This document shows, one piece after another, positions 23,870-36,500 of a stretch of DNA of 64,000 bases. Source of the DNA: Albula goreensis. Its lineage: Eukaryota; Chordata; Actinopteri; Albuliformes; Albulidae. The stretch is taken from assembly GCA_022829145.1 (NCBI GenBank), contig CM040744.1:9025001-9089000 (forward strand), given 5' to 3'. The position numbers and the translations under genes are program-made. Numbering within the stretch: the stretch's first letter is position 1; each line of letters starts with the position of its first letter. The notes beneath the pieces were generated by a model. It was not told the origin of the DNA and made no database searches. It saw only the letters and a program-made list of their open reading frames with translations.

Positions 23870-25300
23870 GAGTCCAACAAAAGGGATCTGCGGTGCCACT
23901 CACACCCTTCCTCTCACTATTTCACCTGTCCTGGGCTGTTTGCTACGTGCTGTTACCCCATTGCCTATCCCCCGCAGAAAGCATCAACCTCCCCTTGCTG
24001 ACTCCTTGTGACAACTTCACAGTTGTGGAGGGATCATGGGACTGGCAGTCTACCACTTCCTCACCGTCATGGAAACTTTAATCATACCACAGTCGTACCA
24101 ATTACCACAGCTTCTGTATCCCTCCTCTCCTTTTCTCCTTCATTCACACCCCTGGCCATTGAGCCGTACTGACACAAGTTTGCTAATGTCGCCCCCCTGA
24201 AAATTCCCTGTCCTTCTTTTCTCTCCTGTCTACCTCCTCTTTTGAATGACATACTCTCACGATTACCTATTAAACTCTACATTTTCCACCAGGGCCCCTG
24301 GAAAGTTTTCATGATGAATGGGACACACTTCTTCTTAGCTCCTACCTACACAATTGCACCCCACTGATCTTTCTGGGAGACTTTTTAGAATATTCACCTG
24401 GAAGCCTCCTAGCCTGCTGCCCTCTGAACACTGTTCTGCTCTTAACCTCTCCCTGCTGTACTCACCTCTGACTCACTCTGGACATCCTCCCATTCTTCAC
24501 TACTCTTGTGAGGACTGTACTCCACTTTATCACTTCATACTGCATAAGCAGTCTCTCTCTCTCCTCTGTCCTGACCTCTCCACTGCCTTCTATAAAGTCG
24601 ATCACTCCATTCTCCTGTTCTCCCTAGCATAGCCCCAGACATGATTGAGTCCTAGTCCTCTGGTTGCTACTGCCAGGTTGCCTGGGTTGGTGTAGTGCCA
24701 TCATTGTGTATCATTACCATGGGTGTTCCCCAGGGCTAAGACCTTAGTCCGCTTCTATTCTCCCTCTATACCAGGTCTGTCAGCCTTATGATCTCTGGTT
24801 TGTCCTACCTTTGTTATACAGACAACATCCAACTCTTTCTTTCCCCCTCTCCGTCTGACACATAGATCTCCATGCACATCTCCACTTGCTGTGGGACATT
24901 CAGAGCTAGGACAATAACCACCTTAATCTCAAGCTATGCAGATCTTCTTTCCTGCCACATCCTCTCCCTTCCTCAATTTCTGAATCTCATTTAGGGACAC
25001 CTTGGTGTGTTCCTCTTCTAATGCCAGGAACCTTGGACTGGTCCTGCAACTTACCCTCTCTGGGAACACTGCAGTGGTGAGCCAGGTGTGCAGATTCTTC
25101 CTGAATAATATGAAGAGAATACACCCTCCTTGCTAGCCTTCCAGTATCTGGGATCAGACCCCTGCAGCTAATTTTAAATGCCGAAGCTCATCGGACGTAC
25201 CCCTACCCAGTCAAACTCATGTCATCCCCTGCTCACTGTCCCCCACTGGCTCCAGCCCCAGCATGCCTCCAAAAGATCAGCAGATCCTGCACACCCGCCA
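23870..25300 (+). mobile_element. Decayed L2-type LINE fragment
   Basis: Plus-strand fragments of an L2/CR1-clade reverse transcriptase occur in order. LSTAFYKVDHSILL (about 24568-24610) matches the family motif that usually reads L-S-A-A-F-D-T-V-D-H. GVPQG with SPLLFSLYTRS (about 24722-24775) follows, then YTDNIQLFLS (about 24815), where the catalytic YADD is mutated to YTDN. Next come CRFFLNNMKRI (about 25090) and PLQLILNA (about 25165). Many stops and frameshifts; upstream sequence from about 23870 may be its endonuclease part. Non-functional. Confidence 0.72.
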
Positions 25301-25439
25301 GGCCTGGATGCCTAGTGTTCAGAAAATGTCTTATCTATTCTTGATTTCTGTATTCCTTTCCATACTAAATAGATATTACCACAATGCAACACTCTTACCA
25401 AGTTTCCGTTGGTGCCCACTTGATCGGCAGACTGAACTT

Positions 25440-25700
25440 CACCTTATTTAGCCATTTCATAAATTTAAAAACTTCTAAAAACTTCTCGCTTAAATCTCCT
25501 TTCATTAAGCCTGAATGAAGTTGAGCAACTTCATTACAGCTCTTCAGTTTAATTTGTGGAACCGGTTTATTTGCCCCTCTTTGTATGTTTTCAAGAGCCT
25601 CAATATCTTTCTTGTAGTAAGGTGCTTAGAACTGCACACAGTACCCCAGGTGAAGTCTGACCAAAACATTGCATAACTTTAATATATATTAAATGATATT
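25440..25700. repeat. Possible ancient interspersed repeat
   Basis: The run around 25615-25675 (GGTGCTTAGAACTGCACACA, then CCCAGGTGAAGTCTGACC) resembles a motif I have seen repeatedly in vertebrate interspersed repeats. I cannot name the family. It lies just past the L2 relic and could belong to it. Confidence 0.3.
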
Positions 25701-28080
25701 ACTGTATTTAACATACTATTGGCTGTCATAATATAGTTATAGTATATTAAATAGTCCAGTGTACTATCATGGAATTGGCAACATTGTGATTCTGTTATTG
25801 CAGCAGGCCCACCTATTTTAACAACTCATGCTATGTTTCCTCTGCTTTGATCTACTTGATGTGTTGCAGATAATGCAGTGATGAATGTTCCAATGCCACC
25901 ACAAAATGAGATAAACTCTACCACAGTAACCCTATGTACATAGTGCAAATGTTAACATGCAGTTAATGTACACCATTCCTGTCAATTCTGGCACTTTGCC
26001 AGGCTCTCTCAATTAAAAAGATATGTTAACATTTAAATGGGATAATTTAATAATTCTGTTGGTCACTGTTTCACCAGAGGTGATTAGGAGTATTGAGTAG
26101 AAAGTAATTTAATAGTAGTTTACTGTCATGAATTGGTCCAGAACCTCCACTAATCACACTGCTTGAAAAGATCTGGGTTTTTTTGTTTTCATTTTTGTAA
26201 TTGTACCACCGTTAATATCACTTTGATCCTCAGAGAAGTTATTGTTATCGATTATCTGTCTTTTCAGAACCATCATTCAATTAATCAGCAATGGGAATTC
26301 CACACTTCACAATTTATGTGGCATTTTATGGGTGTCAGTTTATGTTAATAACCCATTCTGTGAGTGTACCTCTGGCTTACATTTGTCTCATTTATAATTG
26401 ATTGGTATTTATTAATTTGATATCATATGGACCTTAATATGAACAAATGCTCTGTTATAGGAGTGCCCGCAAAATTTGACAGTTTAATTTGTATCTTTTT
26501 ACTCAAAACGTTGTATGTATTTTTACATATGTAAATATTGATAGATGAAGCCCACATGCTCATATGTCCATATCACATTCAATATTATAGCCATTATATT
26601 CTTTCAAATAAATATCTGATATCCAATTTTATACATACATCCTTGCACTAGTCCAGAGGTGTCAGTCATGTATTTGCTGGATTGTGGTGTGTTTCAGCAA
26701 TTAGGGCTGTTTTAGTCACTAATTGAATACAGCCCACACATTTTGGTTTAAAAGCTTAACTTGGTAGTTTTTTGGAAGAAAGTTACCGCAAACTAAACCC
26801 GGCAAAACTATAGCCCTCCAGGTTTTCAGTTTGACACACCTGCACTTGTCTGTTAAACAGGATTGTTGCCTGCAGGGTGACTCATTGACAAATATCAGAT
26901 TGTAATCCCTTGTCAGACATGCATGAGTGTTATTGTTTGTGGGCAGCTCTTGACAGGTGATAAACTGAAATATTACATTTGCATACAATGACCTTAGAGT
27001 ATCTTCACACTCAAATAAACCAGATGTTTTGAAAGATGATTTTCTCAGCAAATGAATGGAGAATATGAATCCAATAGGCTTAATGTCATTGTTTATGTGC
27101 CATGTGGGTGAAACCGAAAAGCACTACCACTACACCAGCTGGCTCATGGCTCATCAGTTAAATTCTCTTGCCTTGTAAATGCTGCTAGCCATCCACTGCT
27201 GTGTAGAGTACACTTGGGCCTGGCTGAGTTAGGGAGAATTGTGGGGTTCATTTGAGGGGCTTTGAGGGGGCTAACAGAGAACACGCTCATGGTTATGGTG
27301 TAGCTGTGAGCCCTGCAACCTAGTGCTTAAGTCACAGCTGCTCCATTTCTAACCCAGGCCAAAGGCCTGCGGTGGGAGGAGAGAAATTGGCTCACCTTGC
27401 TAGGGAAAGATAGGGGTAAGCTTGTTAAAACTCCATCGGCCTCATTGTGGACACTCCACAAAGGCACAAACTTAATGAACTGCAGCACAAGGGTAATGAG
27501 GGATGGTCAGCTCCAGAGCCAAAACAAGAGAGAAGATAATCTTTCTGAGCCAAGGTCCCACACAAAAGGAAAAAATGGCTTGCCAGTTAACAAACAGGTC
27601 TTCTTTACACTCATTTTCCACAAGAACAAACTTTGGTGTGTGAGGATGAAACAGGATGCTCAAAACAAACAACACTGCCATAGCAATCCATCATCAACAA
27701 ACTTATATTTAGTCCATTGCTTTGTTGTGGAGCTATTTTTATTTTTGTCAGTGTACAACCGCGTTCCTCCAAACTAGCAGCTGTTGAGTGGCACTTTGTA
27801 AGTAGACTTAACAAATGTTCATTTGACTAGGTCAAACTGTCGAAGTTTAAGACCTCAAATAAGCTTTGATGAACTACCAAAGCTGTACTGTTTGACTCAA
27901 ATGTCCTGAGGAGGATATTTAAGTTCTTCTTGGACTGCATTCTTCTGACTTTTTTACCCTCCCAGTTGTGCTTAGCATTGTGGCTGATCAGGAGCATGAT
28001 AACCAGTAAAGATACTCCAAATAAGGAACAGGTCAGATTCAGAAATAGTGTCCATCAATAAGGAACTCACTGCCAGTTAG
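25700..28080. other. Gene-free stretch
   Basis: No supported gene. Around 27110-27150 the minus strand reads like a fragment of a tRNA-derived SINE head (CTGGTGTAGTGGTAGTGC). 27170-27430 has a G-rich body that may be the same or another SINE, but its limits are unclear. Confidence 0.35.
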
Positions 28081-28081
28081 T

Positions 28082-28959
<878 letters not shown>

Positions 28960-28960
<1 letters not shown>

Positions 28961-30536
28961 ATGTTTTGAGAAAAATTGATTGGTATAGTTATTTAAATCT
29001 GTTTCATAAATGTGACATCATAGAGGAGGAGTTGTAGAGAGTGAGAGCCTGAGAAGGACCCAGAGTGAACAGTAATGAAAATCACCACTCTTCATTTTGA
29101 AGACAAAAAATCCTTGTCAAAAAAACTGCATGAATATTTGCTTGCTTGTTTTCATTTACGCCTCATCTTAAAGCAAATTGCTCCTAAAATGGGGGGCAAA
29201 GGAAACAGCTGCGGTCATGAGTACACGTCCCTATAGTGGGGGACAGTCCACCTCATCCCCTACTTAACATTAGAATTTGCCTGACCCTTGATTTAGTCTC
29301 TTTGGTGCCTACTCCATGTACATGTATATTTGTTGGACCTGTTTCCTTTGGTAGGCCATAGTTTGACACATCTTGGAGTTCAATGGGCTATAACAGCTAA
29401 TATGAAAAACATTCACAGTGAACACTGTCTATTTGTATCTGGTTTGCAGTTATTCAATAGCATATGTTCATGTTTGGTTGAATAATCATAAGAAAAACAT
29501 ATAACAAACAAGTAATATCATTTGACAGAGGCAATATTTAATGGTCTATACTCAAAGCAAGGCATTCCACAAATCACAGAGTTTGCCATAATATACATTA
29601 AAAATCATATTGTTTTTTTCCTCTTACACTGTATCATGCATAAATATTGCTCTAATCATAATACTAGCAAAAGTCCTGAGAGAGAAAGAACAAGAGACTT
29701 GTTCTACTGAACAGCTCATTCAAGATATGTAGTCCTTATTTTAACCTACTATTTTAATCCCCTAAACGTCCAGAGGAAGTCATAGAAATCTGAAATTTAT
29801 CTCTATGGATACTTAACAAAAAAAAGTCTGGGCGTGGCAATCAAGTAACAAAGACCACTTAACACCAAAATAATCTGTTCTGTCAATATAAATTACCTGT
29901 AATGCATTTTAAAATAGTACATCTAAAAGCATTAACATTGTCATTTTAAATTGCCATTCGTACAAGAGAGAAATGCTACGTCTATACAATTTAAACAAAG
30001 TGTTAAAACAATTTACGTTTAAAAAAAAAATCAATACATTTTAAAGAAAAGTGCTCAATTGTGTGTAATAGAAGAATATTGATCACAGAGGGCCTTCGGA
30101 TAATTGTTTTACATGTTGTCAGCATGGATGACTGTGACCAGATGCCCGTCCCTTTTCTACTTAAATGTTATACACTTCGACCCAACACTTTCATCCCCCG
30201 TAACAGTACAAAAGTGTAATTACACAGGTCACAGACACATAGGAATGCTGGTATTGGCAAGGGGTTTCCTCCAGGCTACCAAAACAAAGAGCAGATTCAT
30301 TCCACTGCCGAACCTAATACCACTATTCACTCATTCATCCTGCACTCATCAGCATTTGCCGAGCTTACATTGGGCCGTGATAAAGCTGCACTAATTACCG
30401 ACACATCCTTTTGAACTGTCCTTTGCGATTTGTCAAAGTGTTGTTTTCGTTTTGCTTGTCTATATTTTTCCTTTTTGCCAGTCTCATTTCGCCCGTTTCT
30501 CCACAGTTGTGTCCACCTGCTTCTGACTTCGGTCAC
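28960..30536. other. cdo1 3' UTR and flank
   Basis: AT-rich sequence downstream of the cdo1 stop. No convincing AATAAA on the minus strand; an ATTAAA variant at 29536-29541 (minus) is one possible cleavage signal about 1 kb past the stop. No other gene seen. Confidence 0.4.
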
Positions 30537-30566
30537 CTAGTTGTTTTCCTGTGAAACTGTGGTTTC
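30537..30566 (-). CDS. cdo1: cdo1 exon 5, tiny terminal coding exon
   Basis: Nine codons plus [12 protein letters not shown]. Human CDO1 ends in a tail of the same length also finishing ENN. The acceptor has a strong pyrimidine tract (CCTTTGTATAG|GAAACC) and phase 0 fits exon 4. It lies 3.0 kb from exon 4. Confidence 0.85.
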   Translation of the reverse strand, partial: ETTVSQENN

Positions 30567-33500
30567 CTATACAAAGGAAAAAAGGAAAAGTGAACATAAA
30601 ATGGCAACATGGTTGTGAAAGCTGAACAATAACAAAATGGCGATGCTGCACTTAAAGTGTGCATAACAATTAATGCATCTGTTTATAACATAATATATTT
30701 CAAAAACATAATAAATGCAATAAGGTGGTAAATGTCAGCATGCACAAAATATATTAAAATAAACAGATTACTTGTACTCTTCTTGTATTTCCTCTAAAAA
30801 TATATCTCATATAGACCTATCATTTCTTTAGCATTTCTTTTAAGTTCAAAATAAAACTCCAGGAAGAATGAACACAATAAGCTTCCCACTGAGTGGAAAT
30901 TCCTTAAAATGTTGTAGAACAATACTTTGTATGTCAAGCCAGAATACAAAATCAAAATATTTTATGCACCACTTAAGAAGCATGAATCTTGGCACATGAA
31001 CTAATTGAAAACAACCTGAGAAGAAAAGGGTGGTGGTGGTGGGGGTGGGGTGGGGGTGATGGTGAGGTAAGCAAAAGAGGATCGGTGAATGTGCATATTG
31101 TCTAATCTTATCAGAGACTTGGTGTTGTAACATTTTCGTGGCCAGACAGCAGTTTGTTCAAGGTAAACTTAAGCAACACAAGCAGCTTCAAGATAAGCCC
31201 TCTTTATTTACCGGAGAACTAACAGCAGAACTACCAAAAATATGTTCCACATGTATCTCGTGGCATGGCTTTCACACATGAAATAAATTATTCCTTCCAG
31301 CTCCAGCCAAAACACAGAAAGGCCTTGCTCTGACACATCTGCCTACTTTGGAAAACAGATTCCTTAAATTCTCCGTCCATTAATGGAAATTTACAAGGAT
31401 GAAAAAAATGGCAGGAACATGTAAACACAGGGTGGTACCCATAGTTCCAATCAGTGTATAGGACTACAGGAAAGCAGCCAACTTTTCCACTGCCGAGGTC
31501 AAACCTGTTGGTATCAGGTAACTTGTAACTACAAAGGTAACTGCCAAAGGTAACTGCACTCTGAAAACAATCAATAATTAGCAGCATACTGACTTGGCAT
31601 GTCTTATATGCTAAAAAGTGCAAATATCTGAATCATATTGGTAGTTTTGTGTGCACTGTAACTCAACACATTTCCAGATGTGTTATCTTTGGATTCATTG
31701 GATATCCTATATAATAATTTCCTACATCTGGAAATACAAGTTGTCAAAGAGATTTTGGTAATATTCCCATTCCACATTTAACCTGATCCATACATGAAAA
31801 AATGACAGTTTCCAGTGTGTACACTATTGATGTCTCCTAAATGGAAGACATGATGTCTATAAATGATTTCAGTGAAGAAACATTTTGCTCAGTGAATTCA
31901 TGAACATTTTAGACTCACAATATGTGTTTAATCCTCATTACAAACATGTACTGTGAAAACACATAACCAACTATGTTCAGTTTGCCATAGTTAACTTGCC
32001 AAACTGAACTGTGATAGTCTTCAGAATCATTAAAAAATTCACATGTGAACTGTCGGAGGAAGTATCAGGCTAAGTAATTCTGAATTTAAAAAAAAGAAAA
32101 CTGGGAGAATAAATATTAGTTAAAATTTGAAAAAACATATTTGATATGAAATCTGTAAATTGTTGTGTATAGTGGGGGACCGCAAGAGGAATGAAAATGG
32201 AATTTTACCAGTTTCTCACAGGTTTTTGTTTTGTGGTGATGATGTTTTTCCGTACCGTGCAACTGTATAATTAAATCTATGCTGAAAACTATAATGTGCT
32301 GTTGTTTTTTCAGTTTGTCTCAAAATATGCGGCTCCACACAATGAGTTATGGCACGTAGCTTTTCCCACCGGTGGAAAATGTTCATCTTAATGTAGCTCC
32401 ATCAACAACATTCTGTATATGATGTTCTGTTCTCTGTAAAAATTACTTTATACTAACATTTGATACACCGATAGTATAAAATACAATATTTTGTCAGAAT
32501 AGCAAACGTCAGTCAATTTTTAATAATGAAATGTACAGGTTTGCTCTTTATTACAAAGGTGGGACTAATACCAGAATGCTTCTACGTATTCCTGATTACA
32601 ATGATTCTTATTTATGTGTTCCTGCACATAAACACACTCTTTCAAGAGGAAAAATGTGCAGATTATCTGCAACTCATTGTGTGGTGAATGCATATACGTG
32701 GACACTTTGTCTGCGGCCGTTGTTCGCAGAAGGTAGCTCAAATCGTGTTCGAATACTGCTGCAGGCACAGATTGCTTACATGCCTGCCATTCCTATGTGC
32801 AGCGGCAAACACATTTTCACCTAGTTAAAAAAACAAACAAAAAGCTAAAATGGCCACATTGTGATCAATGGAGTTTTCCACACTGATACACAGTCACTGT
32901 AGGAGTGTTTTTCCCCTCGAGCACACTAAGCTCAACTGATTTCTGCCTCGCTGCTTCCTGTATTCTCTTCCAGCAGGCTACACGTAACCTGTGCTGCTTT
33001 CAGCAATTTTAGCAATGCACAAATTGTGCCAGCAATAAATGAACTGTAACATGTAACCTTTGATTTGTGACACAGGTTGGGCAGGGAATGTCTGGAGCTC
33101 AAATATTGGCGGCACGACGTCTGAACCTTTAATTGCTTCTTGTGAGAGCTGCGGTCATTCTGCCAGTATCAGTAAATTTATGGCTCTTTCAGTGTACTTT
33201 CATACCTTGCACCATTCTGCTTCTAATTGTCCTAAAATAAGACCTTTTTTTACTGTTACATCCATCGGCACTCATCAATAGTGTTTCATGTACGGAATAG
33301 GTTACTCATGAAAGTCTTGAAAGATATATTGATATAAGTAACAGGGGACCACAACAGATGAATGGTGATATGGTATTATTTAGTCAGAAGGTATTCCTAA
33401 AAAAGACTGTTAAGAGATTTTAATGTAGTGGTTTTGCTGAAGAGAACTTCCCTCAACTTCTCAATCAAGTTAACCGCCATTCAAGTTCTGGATGCAAGCA

Positions 33501-36500
33501 TAAGTGTACTTCCTGTTTGTAACTTCTCTAAAATGGAAGCAAAAGATGGAGAAAAGATGGAAGTTGAGAAGTACTAATAAAATAATGCAATATAAAATAA
33601 TGTATTCTTACGAATGGAGTCCTCGCTCCGAATTTACTCCAGAAAGTCATCTTGACCGTGTTCTTGTGGCCTGTCCGTTGGTCAAAGGTTTGGCATTGCT
33701 GGAAGGGGGGGCTGTACAGGTGCAGGCTTACAGCAGACTCTGTGTGACTGACATTCTCCACCCGGTGCAGGCCTAAGGAATCTGAGTGGCACAAACATAG
33801 CGTGTGCATGGGATATTCCTGTGGAGATCATCTGCAGCGAGCGCTAGCGTTAGCGAGGTCTGACTACTCAGCACAATGCCCAACAGACAGCAGGCTTCAG
33901 TTTCAGACATGCAAGTGTCAGCTGGGGGGAGAACGTGCCATGGTGAAAACTTCAACATGGCTCCCCATCGGTCTTCCAATCCAAGACCTCTCAATTAACT
34001 ACAAATCAGACTCAACCAATGGGACATCCAGCTTAGACACTGGTTGCTCCTTGACCCACCAGTGAATTTAACAAATTGGGAAAAACATGCTTACAGATAA
34101 TGGTACCAGATAAGGTCCATATGTGAAATCTCATTTGCTAAATGGAAGCAAATATTACTGGGTCAAGGACTCCATTATTTATGGATGGTTTTTCAATGGA
34201 ATTATCTTTCTAATTTTAATACAATCATGAAAAGTATTCTTCATTTGTTTCAAAGACAGGCACAGACATGTCAGTGATCCAACAGGGATGTAGAGAAGCT
34301 GTATCTTACCATTGATATATGCGCACTGGTTTTCCAGTAGGATCCTCTGGGATTTCTGTGTCATTTCTCCGTGCGATTTGCGATCTGGCCAATTGTAGAG
34401 TGTCTCTTTCAGCTGGCCCTGGAGCAGCTTCATGAAGCAGTGGGAATCGGTATGGTCGTGGATACTGCTGCGGATGGGAGAGGACCCAGATGCACTCAGA
34501 GAACGGTCAGAGCCATGCTTCCACACCAATCAAATCAATTTCAGCTACACCTCCCTAATTTTATTTTATATTGCCTCTTGAGATACCACTTTACTAACCC
34601 CACAGCTTATGCCAGTGCAGTCTTCTGAGTCACTCACCTCTGTGCCAATGATTGTATTACAATCTGCAGGCCAAAAAGAACTACAGAAGGACTACTGCCA
34701 TCTGGATAGGAAGTTTATAACTTAAAGTATGACAGCTGGTAGCCTGTGGGAATCTGATCTGCTAACAGTCCTTTATAATGAAAAAAATACTCTTTTGCGT
34801 CCTCTACTGATTGCTGCCATATTGAACATCAGCCATGTTAACACAACTTAATAACAAATCAATTAATAATGAATAATAATAACAACCATTATTCAGCATT
34901 TATATAGCACATATATACAATGCTTTGGCATTGCTGGAAGGGGGTCAAGTATGAATAGAAACAATACAAAAGGTTTATAAATAACAGTGTGCCACATTTA
35001 TTTTGCAATTCATGTTCAGTCATTTCAAATTTTTGGATTTGTGTGTGCGCATGTTTGTGTGTGTGTGTGATTTTACGGTTAGGGGTACACTATCTAGGCA
35101 ATGATGCAAGCTATGGAAATATTTATCAAATTTTATTTCCCTTTATACAACTTAGGTGGCCTTGAATGATATGGGCACATTAGACGCACTTGTCAGCAGA
35201 CCTTATCAAGTGCTTCACCATCTATCAGCACCAAGTTTCTTAATATTGCACCAAATAAGACATCCCAAAGGTACCCATGTTTATAATCAGATGTGGAAGA
35301 ATGATTTTAAAATTTGGTCCTGAAATGGAGTGTTAGTATAAAAGACCAGAGGAAACGCTCACTCAGCTATTTGTATTTGAAGAGAAGCATGTTTTGCTTT
35401 ACTGCTCCCAGTTTTGCCATTGGCACTTCTCCTGTACCTTGTTTCTGTGCAACAGTAGCTACTTGAGTGATTCTGGCAGGCTGGAAAATTAGCAAGCAAA
35501 ATGAGCAAAGCAGAAAGCAAAATTGCGCAAGGTGGTATTTTGAAGACCTGGATGCAGAACCCTGTCATGCTCTGCTCTCTGCCTAAGCACGGTTGGTTCT
35601 GAGTGACCCCTCACCTGCCGTGGCCTTCACCCCAGCAAAGGATGATGAGGTTGAACTTCCCATTCCCCTCATCCACCAGGTTTCTGGTGTATCTGAATGG
35701 AATGAATAGAACGAAGAGATAAATCAGCACATCTCATCTGTCACACGGATCTTTCTCTCAACACTGTTGCTTCACAGGTAATGAACATATTTGAAGTACT
35801 CAAAATCTGCAGCTTTCGTATGTTTCATAATCTGTTTGTGGAGACTTGGGAGTTTAATCTGTGTTGTAAACTGGTCGTGCTTCATCATTCCCCTCTCAGG
35901 GTTTCGTCCACGAAATGATTAATGGTGGGAATTCATTGCAACAGCAAGACTGCATGCGTTCACATAAAAAACCTTGGCTCCTTGCCAGGAGCCTGCCAGT
36001 TTGAAAACCAGGTGGAGCACTGCTTCTAGACATGTAGAATATACTGCACCCCACCCCAGCACCCCGTGCCACGCAACCCGTTCTAAGTTACGTACATTCT
36101 CTTTCAGCTTATAGACTGTGGCAAATAGACTGATTTACCACAGTGTATTTGAATATAGTTAAAATGTATGCTAATTACATCCAGTCAGTCCAAAAAATCG
36201 GAATGTTCTATTCTCCTGCCTTAACATAACAGGGATAGAATCTTGGCATAAACAAGAAAATGGCTGACTGTAGTGCATTTGTTTTTGCACCATGCAGTGC
36301 TCAATACATACCTCATAGACATGCATTAACTTGCACAAGTCAATGAAATTAAAAGTGATAGATTTATGGCCACACCAAAGTTAAACGTGCTGATTTACTT
36401 AGAGTACTATCTCTGGTTAATATGACACATTATGTTAAATTTCTCATCTTGTATTCAACTAGTTATGTCTGTGAATGCTGGCTAGTTGAAAATATAGATT

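Noticed and set aside
27397..27777. 126-codon open frame
   Set aside because: No known family; it follows SINE-like sequence and overlaps antisense frames of similar length.
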